A DNA stretch of 64,000 nucleotides from Pedobacter alluvionis (GCF_003664035.1 NZ_RCCK01000010.1:1-64000); one strand, 5' to 3'. Shown: positions 1 through 9,108, numbered from the stretch's first letter. The notes: generated from the sequence alone by a model not told the origin. Program-made: numbers and translations.

Positions 1-72
1 CCGAACAGAGAAGTTAAGCCCACCAGAGCCGATGGTACTGCGGTAACACGTGGGAGAGTAGGTCGGTGCCAG
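1..72 (+). rRNA. rrf: 5S ribosomal RNA, 3' portion (5' end outside window)
   Basis: The first 72 bases match the conserved 3' two thirds of bacterial 5S rRNA: the CCGAACAGAGAAGTTAAGCC loop region, the GATGGTACTGCGG arm and the GTGGGAGAGTAGGTCGGTGCC 3' arm. The 5' strand of the terminal helix lies to the left of the window. A strong terminator follows at once, so this is the end of an rRNA operon. The exact 3' end is approximate. Confidence 0.95.
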
Positions 73-80
73 ATCTTAAA

Positions 81-116
81 AAGAAACCCCTCAACGATAA
101 GTTGAGGGGTTTTCTT
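81..116 (+). terminator. Rho-independent terminator of the rRNA operon
   Basis: A hairpin with arms of about 15 bases (AAGAAACCCCTCAAC and its complement) around a GATAA loop, followed by a T-rich run. It lies 9 bases after the 5S gene. Confidence 0.9.
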
Positions 117-219
117 GGTTTAAAGGCTTTTTGAAGTATATTATTTAAAACTGTTAAGGCGTTAAAAAGGATTAGGCAAAGGTTCTATTTCTTAATGTCC
201 TTAATCTCTTAATGGTAAT

Positions 220-701
220 GGGCTATAAAATTTTCTGACCATTAAGGCGTTAAGCAAAGTTAAGGGCTGTTCCCGCAGATCACGCTAATTTGCGCAGAGG
301 CCATTCCATCATCCATTTTACATCTTACCTGTTTTTCTTCTTCTTTCCCTGGTTAATAGCCCTGATGGGAGTGAGCACGGAGCCAATTCTTCATTGGCGG
401 AGTAAAACGGACAGCAGGATGGAACCTAGCCTAATGGTTACTGCCATTGCGCTCCTAATCGTCTGAAAAGGGGCTGTAAAATTTTTCTCACCATTAAGGC
501 GTTAAGCAAAGTTAAGGGTTGTTCGCGCTGATCTCCGCAGAGGCCATTCCATCATCCGTTTTACATCTTACCTGGTTTTTACTTCTTCTTTCCCAGCTTA
601 AATAGCCCTGATGGGAGTGGGCACGGAGCCAATTCTTAATTGGCGGAGTAAAACGGACAGCAGGACGGAACCCAACCTAGTGGTTACTGCTGCTGCGCTT
701 C
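220..701. repeat. Two direct copies of a ~230-base non-coding repeat
   Basis: Copy 1 (about 220-460) and copy 2 (about 471-701) share, in the same order, GGGCTRTAAAA, ACCATTAAGGCGTTAAGCAA, CAGAGGCCATTCCATCATCC, TTTTACATCTTACCTG, TAGCCCTGATGGGAGTG, GCACGGAGCCAATTCTT, TGGCGGAGTAAAACGGACAG and TGGTTACTGC. They differ by scattered substitutions and short indels. Neither holds a credible ORF. The arrangement suggests an interspersed element duplicated in tandem after the rRNA operon. Together they account for most of the gene-free stretch 117-791. Confidence 0.8.
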
Positions 702-791
702 AAAAACAGATTGACTGCTCTTGTTAAAAAATGTAAAATCTTTCAACCTCAAGGTAATAAAACCGTATTATTGTAGTATTACGTACATATT

Positions 792-2564
792 ATGATGATG
801 AATGTGAATCTTAAGAAATTAACTTTTTTTGCTTTTATTTTGTGTGTAAATTTTAGCGTTTTTGCTCAAAGTAAAAATGTACAACTCCCTGCAAATTGGT
901 TTAACCTCGATTTACAGGAGAATGGCTATTTTGGTATTAGCACGGAGAAAGCTTATCGTGAACTTCTAAAGGATAAAAAAACTAAACAAAATATTATTGT
1001 GGCGGTAATTGATGGTGGTGTAGATATCAATCATCCTGATTTGCAAAGTGTTTTATGGACGAATAAAAAAGAGATTCCCGGAAATGGAATAGACGATGAC
1101 GGCAACGGTTATATTGATGATATCCATGGCTGGAATTTTATCGGTTCTAAAAAAGGTAATCTGGAATTCGATAATTTAGAACTGGTGCGTTTGTTAAGAA
1201 TTTATACGCCAAAATATCAATCAACAACCAATTTAACTCCTTTAGATAGCACGCAAAAGGAAGAATTTAAGCTTTATAAGAAAATGGTTGGCGATTTTGG
1301 TAAAAAATATGAAGATGCCAGCAATACTTTTTCTGTTTTGATTGCCATTAACAAGGTATTGGATTCTGTAGCTAAGATCAATAAAAAAGAAGTGCCAACG
1401 ATGGATGATGTTGATCAGTATAAAGCTGATGATGAAACGGAAGAGCAGGTAAAAACAATCATCAGAAAAGGTACGAGGGAAGATGGTAGTTTCGAGAAGT
1501 TTTATAAGAACATAAAGGAGGGATACAAGCAATACGATGCGATGCTGAAGTACAACCTAAATCCTAAATACGATATGCGCGCGGAACTGGTTGGCGATGA
1601 TTATAGCAATTCTTACCAAAAAGATTACGGAAACAACGATGTTAAAGGTCCCGATGCTTTTCATGGCACGCATGTATCAGGAATTATTGGTGCCGATCGT
1701 ACTAATTCAACAGGTATTTTGGGGGTAGCCAATCATGTAAGTATTATGGCTATTAGGGTAGTGCCCACGGGAGATGAACGTGACAAAGATGTGGCTAATG
1801 GCATCAGGTATGCGGTTGATAATGGCGCCAAAGTAATTAATATGAGTTTTGGCAAAAGTTACAAGTGGGATAAAAAAGCAGTAGACTCTGCAGTAAAATA
1901 TGCAGAACATAAAGGTGTATTGTTGGTACATGCAGCCGGAAACGACAATCAGAACAACGATATTGAAGAGAATTTCCCTAATAAGTTTTTTGACAGTAAA
2001 GAGGCAGAAACTTACAAGGAAGCCAATAAAAAACCCAGCAAGCCAGATTTTACACCACCTAAACCTATGGCACAAAATAATGGAATGGGCATGAGGCCAC
2101 CTTATAACCGACCTTCATTCGTAAAGCCTGCACGAATCGACTCAGCAAAGTTTAATCTACCCCATGCCAATAATTGGATTGAGGTAGGTGCAAGTGCTTA
2201 TAAGGATGATGATAATCTGAAAGCCGATTTCTCCAATTATGGTAAGTACAGCGTTGATGTTTTTGCCCCAGGGTTTTTGATCAAATCGACAGTGCCAGAT
2301 AATAAATATGAAGAAGCTGATGGAACAAGTATGGCCTCGCCGGTTGTTGCTGGTTTAGCCGGTTTAATTTTAAGCTATTATCCGGAATTAACACCTGTTC
2401 AGGTAAGAGAAATCATCATGAAATCTGTTTCGAAAGTAGCACATAAAATAAAATACAAGAATGATAGAGGGGAGAACACCCGTGTGCTTCTTAGCGAAAT
2501 ATGTGTGAGCGGTGGTATTGTAAATGCTTATAACGCACTTAAATTGGCAGAGTCGTATAAATAA
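792..2564 (+). CDS. Secreted S8 family serine peptidase (subtilase)
   Basis: A 590-residue subtilisin-fold protease. The catalytic triad is visible: Asp74 in VIDGGVDINHPDL, His291 in HGTHVSGIIGA and Ser513 in GTSMASPVVAGL. A signal peptide ends near FSVFAQ, so it is exported and probably acts in the periplasm or outside the cell. About 215 residues separate Asp and His, far more than in subtilisin, and a Lys/Glu-rich helical segment fills the gap; such insertions occur in Bacteroidota S8 proteases. A Pro/Met/Asn-rich linker lies near residues 415-450. Three consecutive ATG codons open the ORF, so the start could be two codons later. No C-terminal sorting domain is seen. It stands alone, and the substrate is unknown. 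Confidence 0.93.
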   Translation: MMMNVNLKKLTFFAFILCVNFSVFAQSKNVQLPANWFNLDLQENGYFGISTEKAYRELLKDKKTKQNIIVAVIDGGVDINHPDLQSVLWTNKKEIPGNGIDDDGNGYIDDIHGWNFIGSKKGNLEFDNLELVRLLRIYTPKYQSTTNLTPLDSTQKEEFKLYKKMVGDFGKKYEDASNTFSVLIAINKVLDSVAKINKKEVPTMDDVDQYKADDETEEQVKTIIRKGTREDGSFEKFYKNIKEGYKQYDAMLKYNLNPKYDMRAELVGDDYSNSYQKDYGNNDVKGPDAFHGTHVSGIIGADRTNSTGILGVANHVSIMAIRVVPTGDERDKDVANGIRYAVDNGAKVINMSFGKSYKWDKKAVDSAVKYAEHKGVLLVHAAGNDNQNNDIEENFPNKFFDSKEAETYKEANKKPSKPDFTPPKPMAQNNGMGMRPPYNRPSFVKPARIDSAKFNLPHANNWIEVGASAYKDDDNLKADFSNYGKYSVDVFAPGFLIKSTVPDNKYEEADGTSMASPVVAGLAGLILSYYPELTPVQVREIIMKSVSKVAHKIKYKNDRGENTRVLLSEICVSGGIVNAYNALKLAESYK

Positions 2565-2579
2565 AAAAGAGGTTTTTAG

Positions 2580-2720
2580 TTTTTTTTGAAGCGCAAGGGC
2601 ATTACAACGATTTAGGTTTTTTCCCGTGCTCCGCTCTATCCCTTCGCTACGCTTCGGGGATGCCGCTTCGCCCGGGGCTAAGCACTCCGGAAAATGCCAT
2701 GAATGCCAAACGAAAAAATA
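2580..2720. repeat. Extragenic palindrome-rich element
   Basis: The spacer between the subtilase and the convergent deacetylase contains CCCTTCGCTACGCTTCGGGG and CGCTTCGCCCGGGGC, GC-rich self-complementary segments unlike the AT-rich neighbourhood. They can fold into hairpins and may serve as a bidirectional terminator. This looks like a dispersed repeat, but no second copy was seen in the window. Confidence 0.5.
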
Positions 2721-2734
2721 CATTTATTAAAAAT

Positions 2735-3514
2735 CTAAGATTCCAGGTTTTTAATAAATTCCTGAAAGGTACCAAATGGGTAATTTTTACGCTTCATCCA
2801 GGAAATTAGTATTTCCATACGTTCGATCATTTTTATACCTGTATTCTTTCTTACATAACCAGGGAAACCAAAGCGTTCGAAATCATTTAAATCGGTAAAT
2901 TCCCAGGGGTGAAAATAGATATTCAGGTATTTATCCTTTTTATAAGTCCAGCTGGCTAAGGTTTTGTAAATGATTAAAGGCAGATTGTGGAAAGAGAGCC
3001 AGAATAGCGGGAAACGGACCATCGGGCTTACAGAAGCAGGAATTTGCAAAACATTATCTTTAATAAAATGCGTTCGCGAGATATTAAAATTATTATAGCG
3101 TCCGGGTAGGTAAGTTGGATTGATGGATGTGTTGTACGTGTATCCAGCCTTCTCAATCTCCTTTTCATCAACAGGCATCATTCTCGCCATGCGGTAACCT
3201 GTAATTTCTTTACCTGAAAGTTCTTCGAGTTTGAGTTTAGATTGAAGCAGGTGTTCGGGTTTAAAATCAGAATGATAATAACCATGTGAGGCCAGTTCGT
3301 GCCCTGTTTCAGTAATCCGCTTAATCAGATCAGGTATATTTTCGGCAAAAGTAACCGTACAGAAAAAAGTAGCTTTCACATTATATTTATCCAAAATATC
3401 TAAAATAGCGATAGTCCCTGCTCTAGAAATGGCAATCTGATCTTCAAAAGAAATTTCTTTTCCGTATTCAAAAGGCATGTCAAACTCTTCGATATCAAAA
3501 CTTAACATTACCAT
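2735..3514 (-). CDS. Polysaccharide deacetylase family protein (NodB fold)
   Basis: A 259-residue cytosolic-looking protein of carbohydrate esterase 4 type. The metal and catalytic signature is present: SFDIEEFD (Asp7, Asp11), then the SHGYYH motif (His77, His81), with ATFFCT between. It would remove an N-acyl group from a sugar. It starts one base after the upstream GT2 stops, so it is the last gene of a three-gene operon with a GT-C transferase and an ArnC/GtrB-like GT2. That order recalls ArnC-ArnD-ArnT logic, in which a sugar is linked to a polyprenyl phosphate, deacylated and then transferred. By that analogy the substrate may be a lipid-linked sugar (inference). Confidence 0.87.
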   Translation of the reverse strand: MVMLSFDIEEFDMPFEYGKEISFEDQIAISRAGTIAILDILDKYNVKATFFCTVTFAENIPDLIKRITETGHELASHGYYHSDFKPEHLLQSKLKLEELSGKEITGYRMARMMPVDEKEIEKAGYTYNTSINPTYLPGRYNNFNISRTHFIKDNVLQIPASVSPMVRFPLFWLSFHNLPLIIYKTLASWTYKKDKYLNIYFHPWEFTDLNDFERFGFPGYVRKNTGIKMIERMEILISWMKRKNYPFGTFQEFIKNLES

Positions 3515-3515
3515 T

Positions 3516-4448
3516 TTATTTTTGCTGAATATTGGTTGAACGGATAATATAATTTGGACGATTTTTAGTTTGCATAAACATTTTACCTACATAAATGCCT
3601 ATAATACCCAAGATTATAAGCTGTAGTCCACCAAAAAAGACGATGGTCATAATTACTGATGCCCAGCCAGAAACTTCTACATGGTTTACAAATGCGTAGA
3701 TAATGTAAGGGATATACAGTACAGAGGCAAAAGAAAGAATGAAACCCAGATATACTGCAGAGTATAGGGGTTTTATACTAAATGAGGTAACGCCATGTAG
3801 TGCCAGCCTCAACATTTTTTTAAAGGTATATTTGCTATTCCCCGAAAAACGTGCAGCCGGATTGTAACGAATGGCGAATTGCTTAAAGCCAAGCCACTTT
3901 ACCAAACCGCGTAGAAATGGCTCGTTTTCATGGAAATTCCTAAAAACACTCACAACTTTTTGATCGAGTAAGCGGAAATCGGCAGCGCCTGGCTCGAGAT
4001 CAATATCTGATAACCAGTTTAAGGTTTTATAAAATAAGCTTGAGGAGCTTCTTTTTCCTTTTGATAAATTTTTATCTTCTTCCCTGATAGTGTACACCAC
4101 TTCGAAGCCTTCCTGCCATTTCTGTAACATTTGGGGAATCAACTCCGGAGGATGTTGCATATCGCAATCCATAGAAATCACGCAATCGCCAAAAGCATGG
4201 TCCATGCCTGCTTTAACTGCCAATTGGTGACCAAAGTTCTTAGAAAACTCAAGAAAGAATATGTTGTATGTAGTTGAAGCGTACTCTTTTATTTTTTCGA
4301 GGGTATGATCGGCGCTTCCATCATCCACCAGAATAATTTCATAATCGTAATTGATGGTTGAAAAAACTTTTTTAATACTTTCGGCTATTACAAAAATATT
4401 ATCGGCTTCGTTGTAAGCAGGGATTACTATAGAAACTAATTTATTCAT
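3516..4448 (-). CDS. Family 2 glycosyltransferase, DPM1/GtrB/ArnC-like, with two C-terminal membrane helices
   Basis: 310 residues. The N-terminal GT-A domain has SIVIPAYNEADN, VDDGSADHT and the DXD-type motif DCD at residues 94-96, followed by the QHPPE signature of polyprenyl-phosphate sugar transferases. Two hydrophobic segments near residues 230-255 and 265-290 anchor it in the inner membrane. Family members link a sugar from a nucleotide donor to undecaprenyl or dolichyl phosphate. The gene overlaps the upstream GT-C gene by four bases (ATGA) and abuts the deacetylase gene downstream, so the three are very probably co-transcribed. The sugar cannot be read from sequence. Confidence 0.9.
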   Translation of the reverse strand: MNKLVSIVIPAYNEADNIFVIAESIKKVFSTINYDYEIILVDDGSADHTLEKIKEYASTTYNIFFLEFSKNFGHQLAVKAGMDHAFGDCVISMDCDMQHPPELIPQMLQKWQEGFEVVYTIREEDKNLSKGKRSSSSLFYKTLNWLSDIDLEPGAADFRLLDQKVVSVFRNFHENEPFLRGLVKWLGFKQFAIRYNPAARFSGNSKYTFKKMLRLALHGVTSFSIKPLYSAVYLGFILSFASVLYIPYIIYAFVNHVEVSGWASVIMTIVFFGGLQLIILGIIGIYVGKMFMQTKNRPNYIIRSTNIQQK

Positions 4449-5647
4449 TTATCGGCAATCAGATAAGACTCAAAATCCTCTTTCATCATCTGGTAAATTA
4501 TGGTTAGCCAAATGATAACGCAAGGTAGGGCTTTAAGGGAATATAGACGAATAAATTCTTTTACCGGCCTTGGGAAAATATCGGTTGGCGACAGACTGGT
4601 TAATATAAATGCAAAAATAAACAAGGCAATTATCCACCCTTTTTTTGGGTTTTGCTGCACCGTAAACCAAATGGCAACACCTGCGAAAGCAATAATATAG
4701 GTTGGTGATTCAGAACCACTGCTAAATATAACGGTAAAAATAAGTGTTGATGCCAATAACATTAACCTAAAGCCAATATATTTATATTGTTTTATCCGTA
4801 AATAGGGCAAAGCAAATAATATAAGACCAACTAATAAAAACGGGAGATTGGGAATGTTTACGCTTCCTGTTGCTCTTCTAACGATTCCCATTAAAGAAAT
4901 ATCCTGAAATGAAGTTAATGATGCATTTAAGTCATTTTTATGGGCTAGGGAATGGTACCAGTCGCTATATGATTGAATTACAAATGCCGGAGATGAAATT
5001 ACCATTGGGAAAACAAAGAGTACTGCAAAAGCAATTAAGCCGCCTATGATAAATTTTAACTTATTTTTAGTGAAGAAGAAAAATGCCAATCCAACAATCC
5101 CGTAAAGTTTAACCAATGTGCCGAAGGCGATAAAAAAAGCCGATTGTACTTCCTTCTTTTTAATCAGATGGGAGAAACTTAGTAATATTAGTCCTGTTAG
5201 TGCAATGTTAAACTGAAAGCTGAAAAGTGCAGTTAATGTTTCATGTGCACAGATCCATGCAATTATGGTTCGCTTGTTAAGTGATATGGGTAGGCTGTAA
5301 ATTCCCCAAAGTAATATGGTAATATTGGCGATGTTCCAAAGTATACAGCCTAAACCATCTGGCAATACTGCAAATGGAGCAATAAAAATCGAAAACACAG
5401 GACCATAATGATTACTATCAAAGTATTCGGGATAATTATTGTATAAATTCTCCAAATCGATGGTATGCCAGTATACATATTTAAAAATCAGGTAATTGTT
5501 ATAGGAATGGTGATGGTATTGCTTAAAACCAGCTACAAGAGCCAATATGAGGTAAATAGCAAATACACATTGCTTTTTTAAGAGTAATGAGGACAGTTTA
5601 CCAAGATTAATTTTTGTGAAAGTGTTCATTATGATTTGATGCCGCAA
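4445..5647 (-). CDS. GT87/DUF2029-like GT-C membrane glycosyltransferase
   Basis: 400 residues with about ten hydrophobic helices. A conserved segment after the first helix, NHYGPVFSIFIAPFAVLP, resembles the DUF2029 (GT87) family of polyprenyl-phosphate-sugar-dependent transferases. The first gene of the minus-strand operon, it overlaps the GT2 by four bases. The likely role is transfer of the lipid-linked sugar made by the GT2 onto an extracytoplasmic acceptor such as lipid A, a glycan or a protein. Met1 and Met7 are both possible starts; the hydrophobic core begins later, so both fit. Family assignment rests on topology and this motif. Confidence 0.75.
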   Translation of the reverse strand: MRHQIIMNTFTKINLGKLSSLLLKKQCVFAIYLILALVAGFKQYHHHSYNNYLIFKYVYWHTIDLENLYNNYPEYFDSNHYGPVFSIFIAPFAVLPDGLGCILWNIANITILLWGIYSLPISLNKRTIIAWICAHETLTALFSFQFNIALTGLILLSFSHLIKKKEVQSAFFIAFGTLVKLYGIVGLAFFFFTKNKLKFIIGGLIAFAVLFVFPMVISSPAFVIQSYSDWYHSLAHKNDLNASLTSFQDISLMGIVRRATGSVNIPNLPFLLVGLILFALPYLRIKQYKYIGFRLMLLASTLIFTVIFSSGSESPTYIIAFAGVAIWFTVQQNPKKGWIIALFIFAFILTSLSPTDIFPRPVKEFIRLYSLKALPCVIIWLTIIYQMMKEDFESYLIADK

Positions 5648-5770
5648 TATAACTATTTTAACAGCTCACATGGATATCTATTCTTTTAAAGCTTTGCTTT
5701 TTGTTCCGGATGGAAATGCATATCGAAGATTAATTTTGGACTATGGTTAAATTTATTTTGTTTAATACAC

Positions 5771-5804
5771 AAAACCCTGTACAAAGTCAATTGTACAGGG
5801 TTTT
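5771..5804 (-). terminator. Hairpin terminator after the arabinofuranosidase gene
   Basis: Arms AAAACCCTGTACAA and TTGTACAGGGTTTT surround a six-base loop. It is placed between the arabinofuranosidase stop and the start of the GT-C operon, separating the two minus-strand units. The T-run after the stem is short. Confidence 0.75.
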
Positions 5805-5823
5805 TAGGTTTTATTACCTGAAC

Positions 5824-8400
5824 CTAATGCGCTTTAAATCTTAAAACGGTAAAAGAGTAAGCCGGTAGCTCAAGTTGTCTGCTTGCATCAGTATTGATTG
5901 TTGTAATAACCGGAACAGTTTTTTTATCTGCCGGGTTACCTGAAATTACAGTTTTGATGGTACTTTTTCCAAGTTGTTGCTGATTTAAATCGAGCGAGGT
6001 TTTCACAGTAACTGGAAGCAGGTTAACAAGTTTAATGATCAAATCGCCGGTTTTGGCATCTTTAACCATCGAACAGGCCATCCGTTTATTTACGTTTTCC
6101 TGGTTTGAAGAAAGAACCACAGTTGATGGGATATACTCATCACCAGCATTCTGTCCGTATAATTGTTGTACGAAATAGCCTATTGTGGGTTTTACCTCTG
6201 CATTATTAAAATAAATCAAATCGGGATCCCATTGCGTATGCCCCTCTTTAGCGATAAGTGGGGCATAAGATGCCATACTCACCACATCACCATTGCGCTC
6301 CAGAGAAATAAGATACAGTGCTTCAGCAAGTGAAGTTTCCAGGTTTGTTCTATTGCCACCAGGTAAACTTGCAGCATATTCGCCGAGGTAAACTTTCGAT
6401 TTAGACCGGTCGTAACTGTCGTAAAAATTTTGATTATTGATAAACCAACCCGGCGATTGGTAATAATGTTCATCAATAATAGGAACGTTAAGGTTTGAAG
6501 CAATTTGCCAGCCAGCCTCATAATCAGTTCCTTCATAAAACGGACCTGCTGTACCTATGATTGTAATTTCGGGATGCGATTTTTTCAGTGCTTTATAGAT
6601 CATCGTAAACCGTTCAGCAAATACTTCTGTAATCTGGTCTTCATTGCCAATGCCTATATATTTCAGGTTAAATGGTTTTGGGTGGCCTGCTTCAGCACGT
6701 TTCTTACCCCATTCGGTTTTTACATCACCGTTGGCGTATTCTATTAAATCTTCTATATCCTGTATATATTGCCCCATTTCACTCATTGGTATACCACCCT
6801 GTTGACCACCACCACCTGTAGCTGAATTTTGGCAAGGTACACCGGCAGCTACTACCGGAACGGGTGCAGCACCAATATCTTCGCAGAATTGAAAGTACTC
6901 GTAATAACCAAGCCCCATGGTTTGATGGTAGCCCCAAAGGTTTCGATCTGGTTTACGAGCGGCTAAGGGACCAATTGAGTTTTTCCATTTGTAGATGTTG
7001 GCTATGCCATCGCCATGCGCAAGACAACCTCCTGGAAAACGTACAAAACGAGGGTGTATATCTCCAATGGTTTGAGCGAGATCTGCCCTTAATCCATTTT
7101 TCCGGCCTTTAAAAGTATGCTTTGGAAACAACGAAACCATATCAATTGCAATACGCCCCGGATTGCGAATCACGATTTCGAGTTTTGCATTGGTCACATC
7201 TGCAGAAGATACCAAAGTTAATGCTTGTGTTTTCCAGTTGCTTGAAGTGAGGTTTAAATTTGATTTAGCCAGAATTCCCTGTTTATCACTTACCAGCCTA
7301 ACTTCAAGATTCACCTTTTTTACATTCAATAACTTAGCTGATAACGAAAAATCATAAGATTCACCTTTTTTCAATGCTATTCCATCAAAACCGCTATTAA
7401 GAAAGGATGCTCCTGCAAGGGGAATATCTAAAACTGCGTAATGAGGATTATTGGGATGAATTGGCGAAATCGAATCTATTTTCATGGTAGCGCGATCACC
7501 CTTCAATAGCCAGGCATAACTGCTGTTCCAGTTTTGGTCGTTGTATTCTTTATCACGGGGGTGATATTCAAAATCCCGGTTCTGGATCAGTTCGGCATAC
7601 AAACCGCCATCAGCTGCATAATTTAAATCTTCGAAAAATACACCTGTTAGCATATTGCTGATCGATTTTGCTTTATCGGGTTGGAAAGTTATTTTTGCCT
7701 CTACATTTTTAAGTCCTGCAAAACGCTGTGCATCATCCCTGGTAGTTTCTCTATCCTGTTTGTTTTTATAGTCTTTTAGTTCGTATGCTTTTTTTAAGCC
7801 CAGAATAACTTTCCATGATAAACGATGCACTTGTCCGTTAGTTGCATTGGATAGATTAACCGATGTACTCCCATTGAGGTAAGCTGAAGCAGGCACTTCT
7901 TTTACAGGGCTGTAATGGTTTAAATCTTTGGTTTTCGTTTGGAAATATTTTTCGTTAGCATCTGCATAGGTTACCGTATATTCATCCAGGTTTCCATCAT
8001 ATTTAATAATTGGGCGTAAAACATTTTTACCTTGCTTTACATAAGGATAGTTTTGCGGGCTCCAGTTTACAAGATCTTTCGAACTTGAGGTAGCAAACTG
8101 TAGCGTATGGTTGTTCAGGCTCCAAATACATACCCAAAGTCCATTTTTGCCCTGGATAAGAAAAGGCGTTATCATTTTTTTTTCACTTCCCCATCGGCCA
8201 TAATCGCTTTTCAGATAGGTATAATCGTTCCCTAAAGGTGTCCAGTTCTGTTTATCTAAACTCCAGGCAAAACGAAGTCCGTTTGCATTATAAGCAAATA
8301 AATAAGCCGAATCGGGCTCGTTGATTGGTTTTTTATTTATGGCAGATACATTTACTGCGACTAAAATCAGCGCTGCAAGAAGCCAAAATTTTCTTTCCAT
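5824..8400 (-). CDS. Secreted alpha-L-arabinofuranosidase (GH51) with N-terminal beta-propeller-like domain
   Basis: 858 residues with a signal peptide ending near VNVSA. Residues about 25-190 look like a GH43-type propeller segment (DLVNWSPQNYP, YTVTYADANEKYFQT). From about 235 onward the GH51 pattern appears: GVFFEDLNYAADGGLYAELI and VRFPGGCLAHG. The acid/base Glu lies in GIGNEDQ (about residue 586) and the nucleophile Glu in YLGEYAA (about residue 673), which fits a retaining GH51 enzyme. It would release arabinofuranose from arabinan, arabinoxylan or arabinogalactan. No SusC/SusD pair is adjacent, so this is not a classical polysaccharide utilisation locus here. The propeller part may help bind substrate; whether it is catalytic is unclear. 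Confidence 0.9.
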   Translation of the reverse strand: MERKFWLLAALILVAVNVSAINKKPINEPDSAYLFAYNANGLRFAWSLDKQNWTPLGNDYTYLKSDYGRWGSEKKMITPFLIQGKNGLWVCIWSLNNHTLQFATSSSKDLVNWSPQNYPYVKQGKNVLRPIIKYDGNLDEYTVTYADANEKYFQTKTKDLNHYSPVKEVPASAYLNGSTSVNLSNATNGQVHRLSWKVILGLKKAYELKDYKNKQDRETTRDDAQRFAGLKNVEAKITFQPDKAKSISNMLTGVFFEDLNYAADGGLYAELIQNRDFEYHPRDKEYNDQNWNSSYAWLLKGDRATMKIDSISPIHPNNPHYAVLDIPLAGASFLNSGFDGIALKKGESYDFSLSAKLLNVKKVNLEVRLVSDKQGILAKSNLNLTSSNWKTQALTLVSSADVTNAKLEIVIRNPGRIAIDMVSLFPKHTFKGRKNGLRADLAQTIGDIHPRFVRFPGGCLAHGDGIANIYKWKNSIGPLAARKPDRNLWGYHQTMGLGYYEYFQFCEDIGAAPVPVVAAGVPCQNSATGGGGQQGGIPMSEMGQYIQDIEDLIEYANGDVKTEWGKKRAEAGHPKPFNLKYIGIGNEDQITEVFAERFTMIYKALKKSHPEITIIGTAGPFYEGTDYEAGWQIASNLNVPIIDEHYYQSPGWFINNQNFYDSYDRSKSKVYLGEYAASLPGGNRTNLETSLAEALYLISLERNGDVVSMASYAPLIAKEGHTQWDPDLIYFNNAEVKPTIGYFVQQLYGQNAGDEYIPSTVVLSSNQENVNKRMACSMVKDAKTGDLIIKLVNLLPVTVKTSLDLNQQQLGKSTIKTVISGNPADKKTVPVITTINTDASRQLELPAYSFTVLRFKAH

Positions 8401-8945
8401 TTTTTGTTAAAATTTAATTGTTAAATTCCATTTATTTGCCAATGCTTAGTGGTCATTTAGTTAGAAATTTTTTCTAATTTAATAATAATCGTTATAACTA
8501 CGATTATTATTAATGTTACTTATCCAGAAATAATTTGTTGAGGAATCGATTAATCCAAATGCAAAGATAAAAATACAGGCCTATAGCCACATTTTAACGC
8601 TGCTTTGCGAATTAACTTGAGTTAGCGTGCAGGTTCTAAGATCGCGATGGAATTAAATTAAGTATCGTCAATAAACTCATCATTTTATCTGCAAGGCCAA
8701 TCAGACTGATGTAAGTGCACGGAAGAAATTGTTTAGTCTCCAATCATTGACCATGAGAGATTGCATATCACAGTATGGCAAATACCAATATGAAAAAAAC
8801 CTTTCCAAAATGGAAGGGTTTTTTTATATCTAATTCTAATTGATGTAATGGTTATTTGTTTAACTTTATGATTATCAGTTATTTATTTGATTCGTCTCTT
8901 TTATGGTATAAGAGTTGGATACTGGCCTGTAAAATCATTACAATT
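8401..8945. other. Divergent intergenic region between the GH51 gene and the kdp locus
   Basis: 545 bases without a credible ORF. On the minus strand TATCTTTG (8569-8562) fits the Bacteroidota -7 element and could serve the GH51 gene with a leader of about 150 bases; no well-spaced TTG partner is seen. The right part should hold the kdp promoter, which I could not pin down. A strong hairpin lies at 8793-8825. Confidence 0.5.
8793..8825 (+). terminator. Strong bidirectional hairpin with no obvious gene ending at it
   Basis: Seven A, the stem CCTTTCCA/TGGAAGGG with one mismatch and an AAA loop, then seven T. It has the form of an intrinsic terminator in both directions. Neither strand has a recognised gene ending here: the GH51 gene starts upstream on the minus strand and the kdp genes start downstream. 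It may end an unrecognised small RNA or attenuate the kdp leader. Confidence 0.7.
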
Positions 8946-9026
8946 ATGACAATATTACTTTTTTTAATCCTGGTACTGCTCTGCTGGGCTACTTACAAAT
9001 CGATAAACTGGTTCGAAAAAATCTAA
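8946..9026 (+). CDS. 26-residue membrane micro-protein upstream of kdpF
   Basis: An ATG-to-TAA micro-ORF encoding one hydrophobic helix (TILLFLILVLLCWA) followed by a short polar tail ending in WFEKI. It ends four bases before the kdpF start. Its position, its clean single-helix design and the tight spacing suggest a real gene, perhaps a second small Kdp-associated subunit. It does not match KdpF itself, which lies next. There is no independent evidence of translation. Confidence 0.5.
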   Translation: MTILLFLILVLLCWATYKSINWFEKI

Positions 9027-9030
9027 CACT

Positions 9031-9108
9031 ATGATCGCATTATTTATTATCGCCATCGCCGTATTTATCTATATGATTTACGTGCTGATCAAACCCGAAA
9101 AATTTTAA
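9031..9108 (+). CDS. kdpF: KdpF, small subunit of the potassium-transporting ATPase
   Basis: A 25-residue peptide with one transmembrane helix and the C-terminal LIKPEKF that matches the KdpF ending (L.RPEKF). KdpF stabilises the KdpFABC complex in the inner membrane. It lies 38 bases before kdpA. Genes this short are commonly missed in automated annotation. Confidence 0.85.
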   Translation: MIALFIIAIAVFIYMIYVLIKPEKF

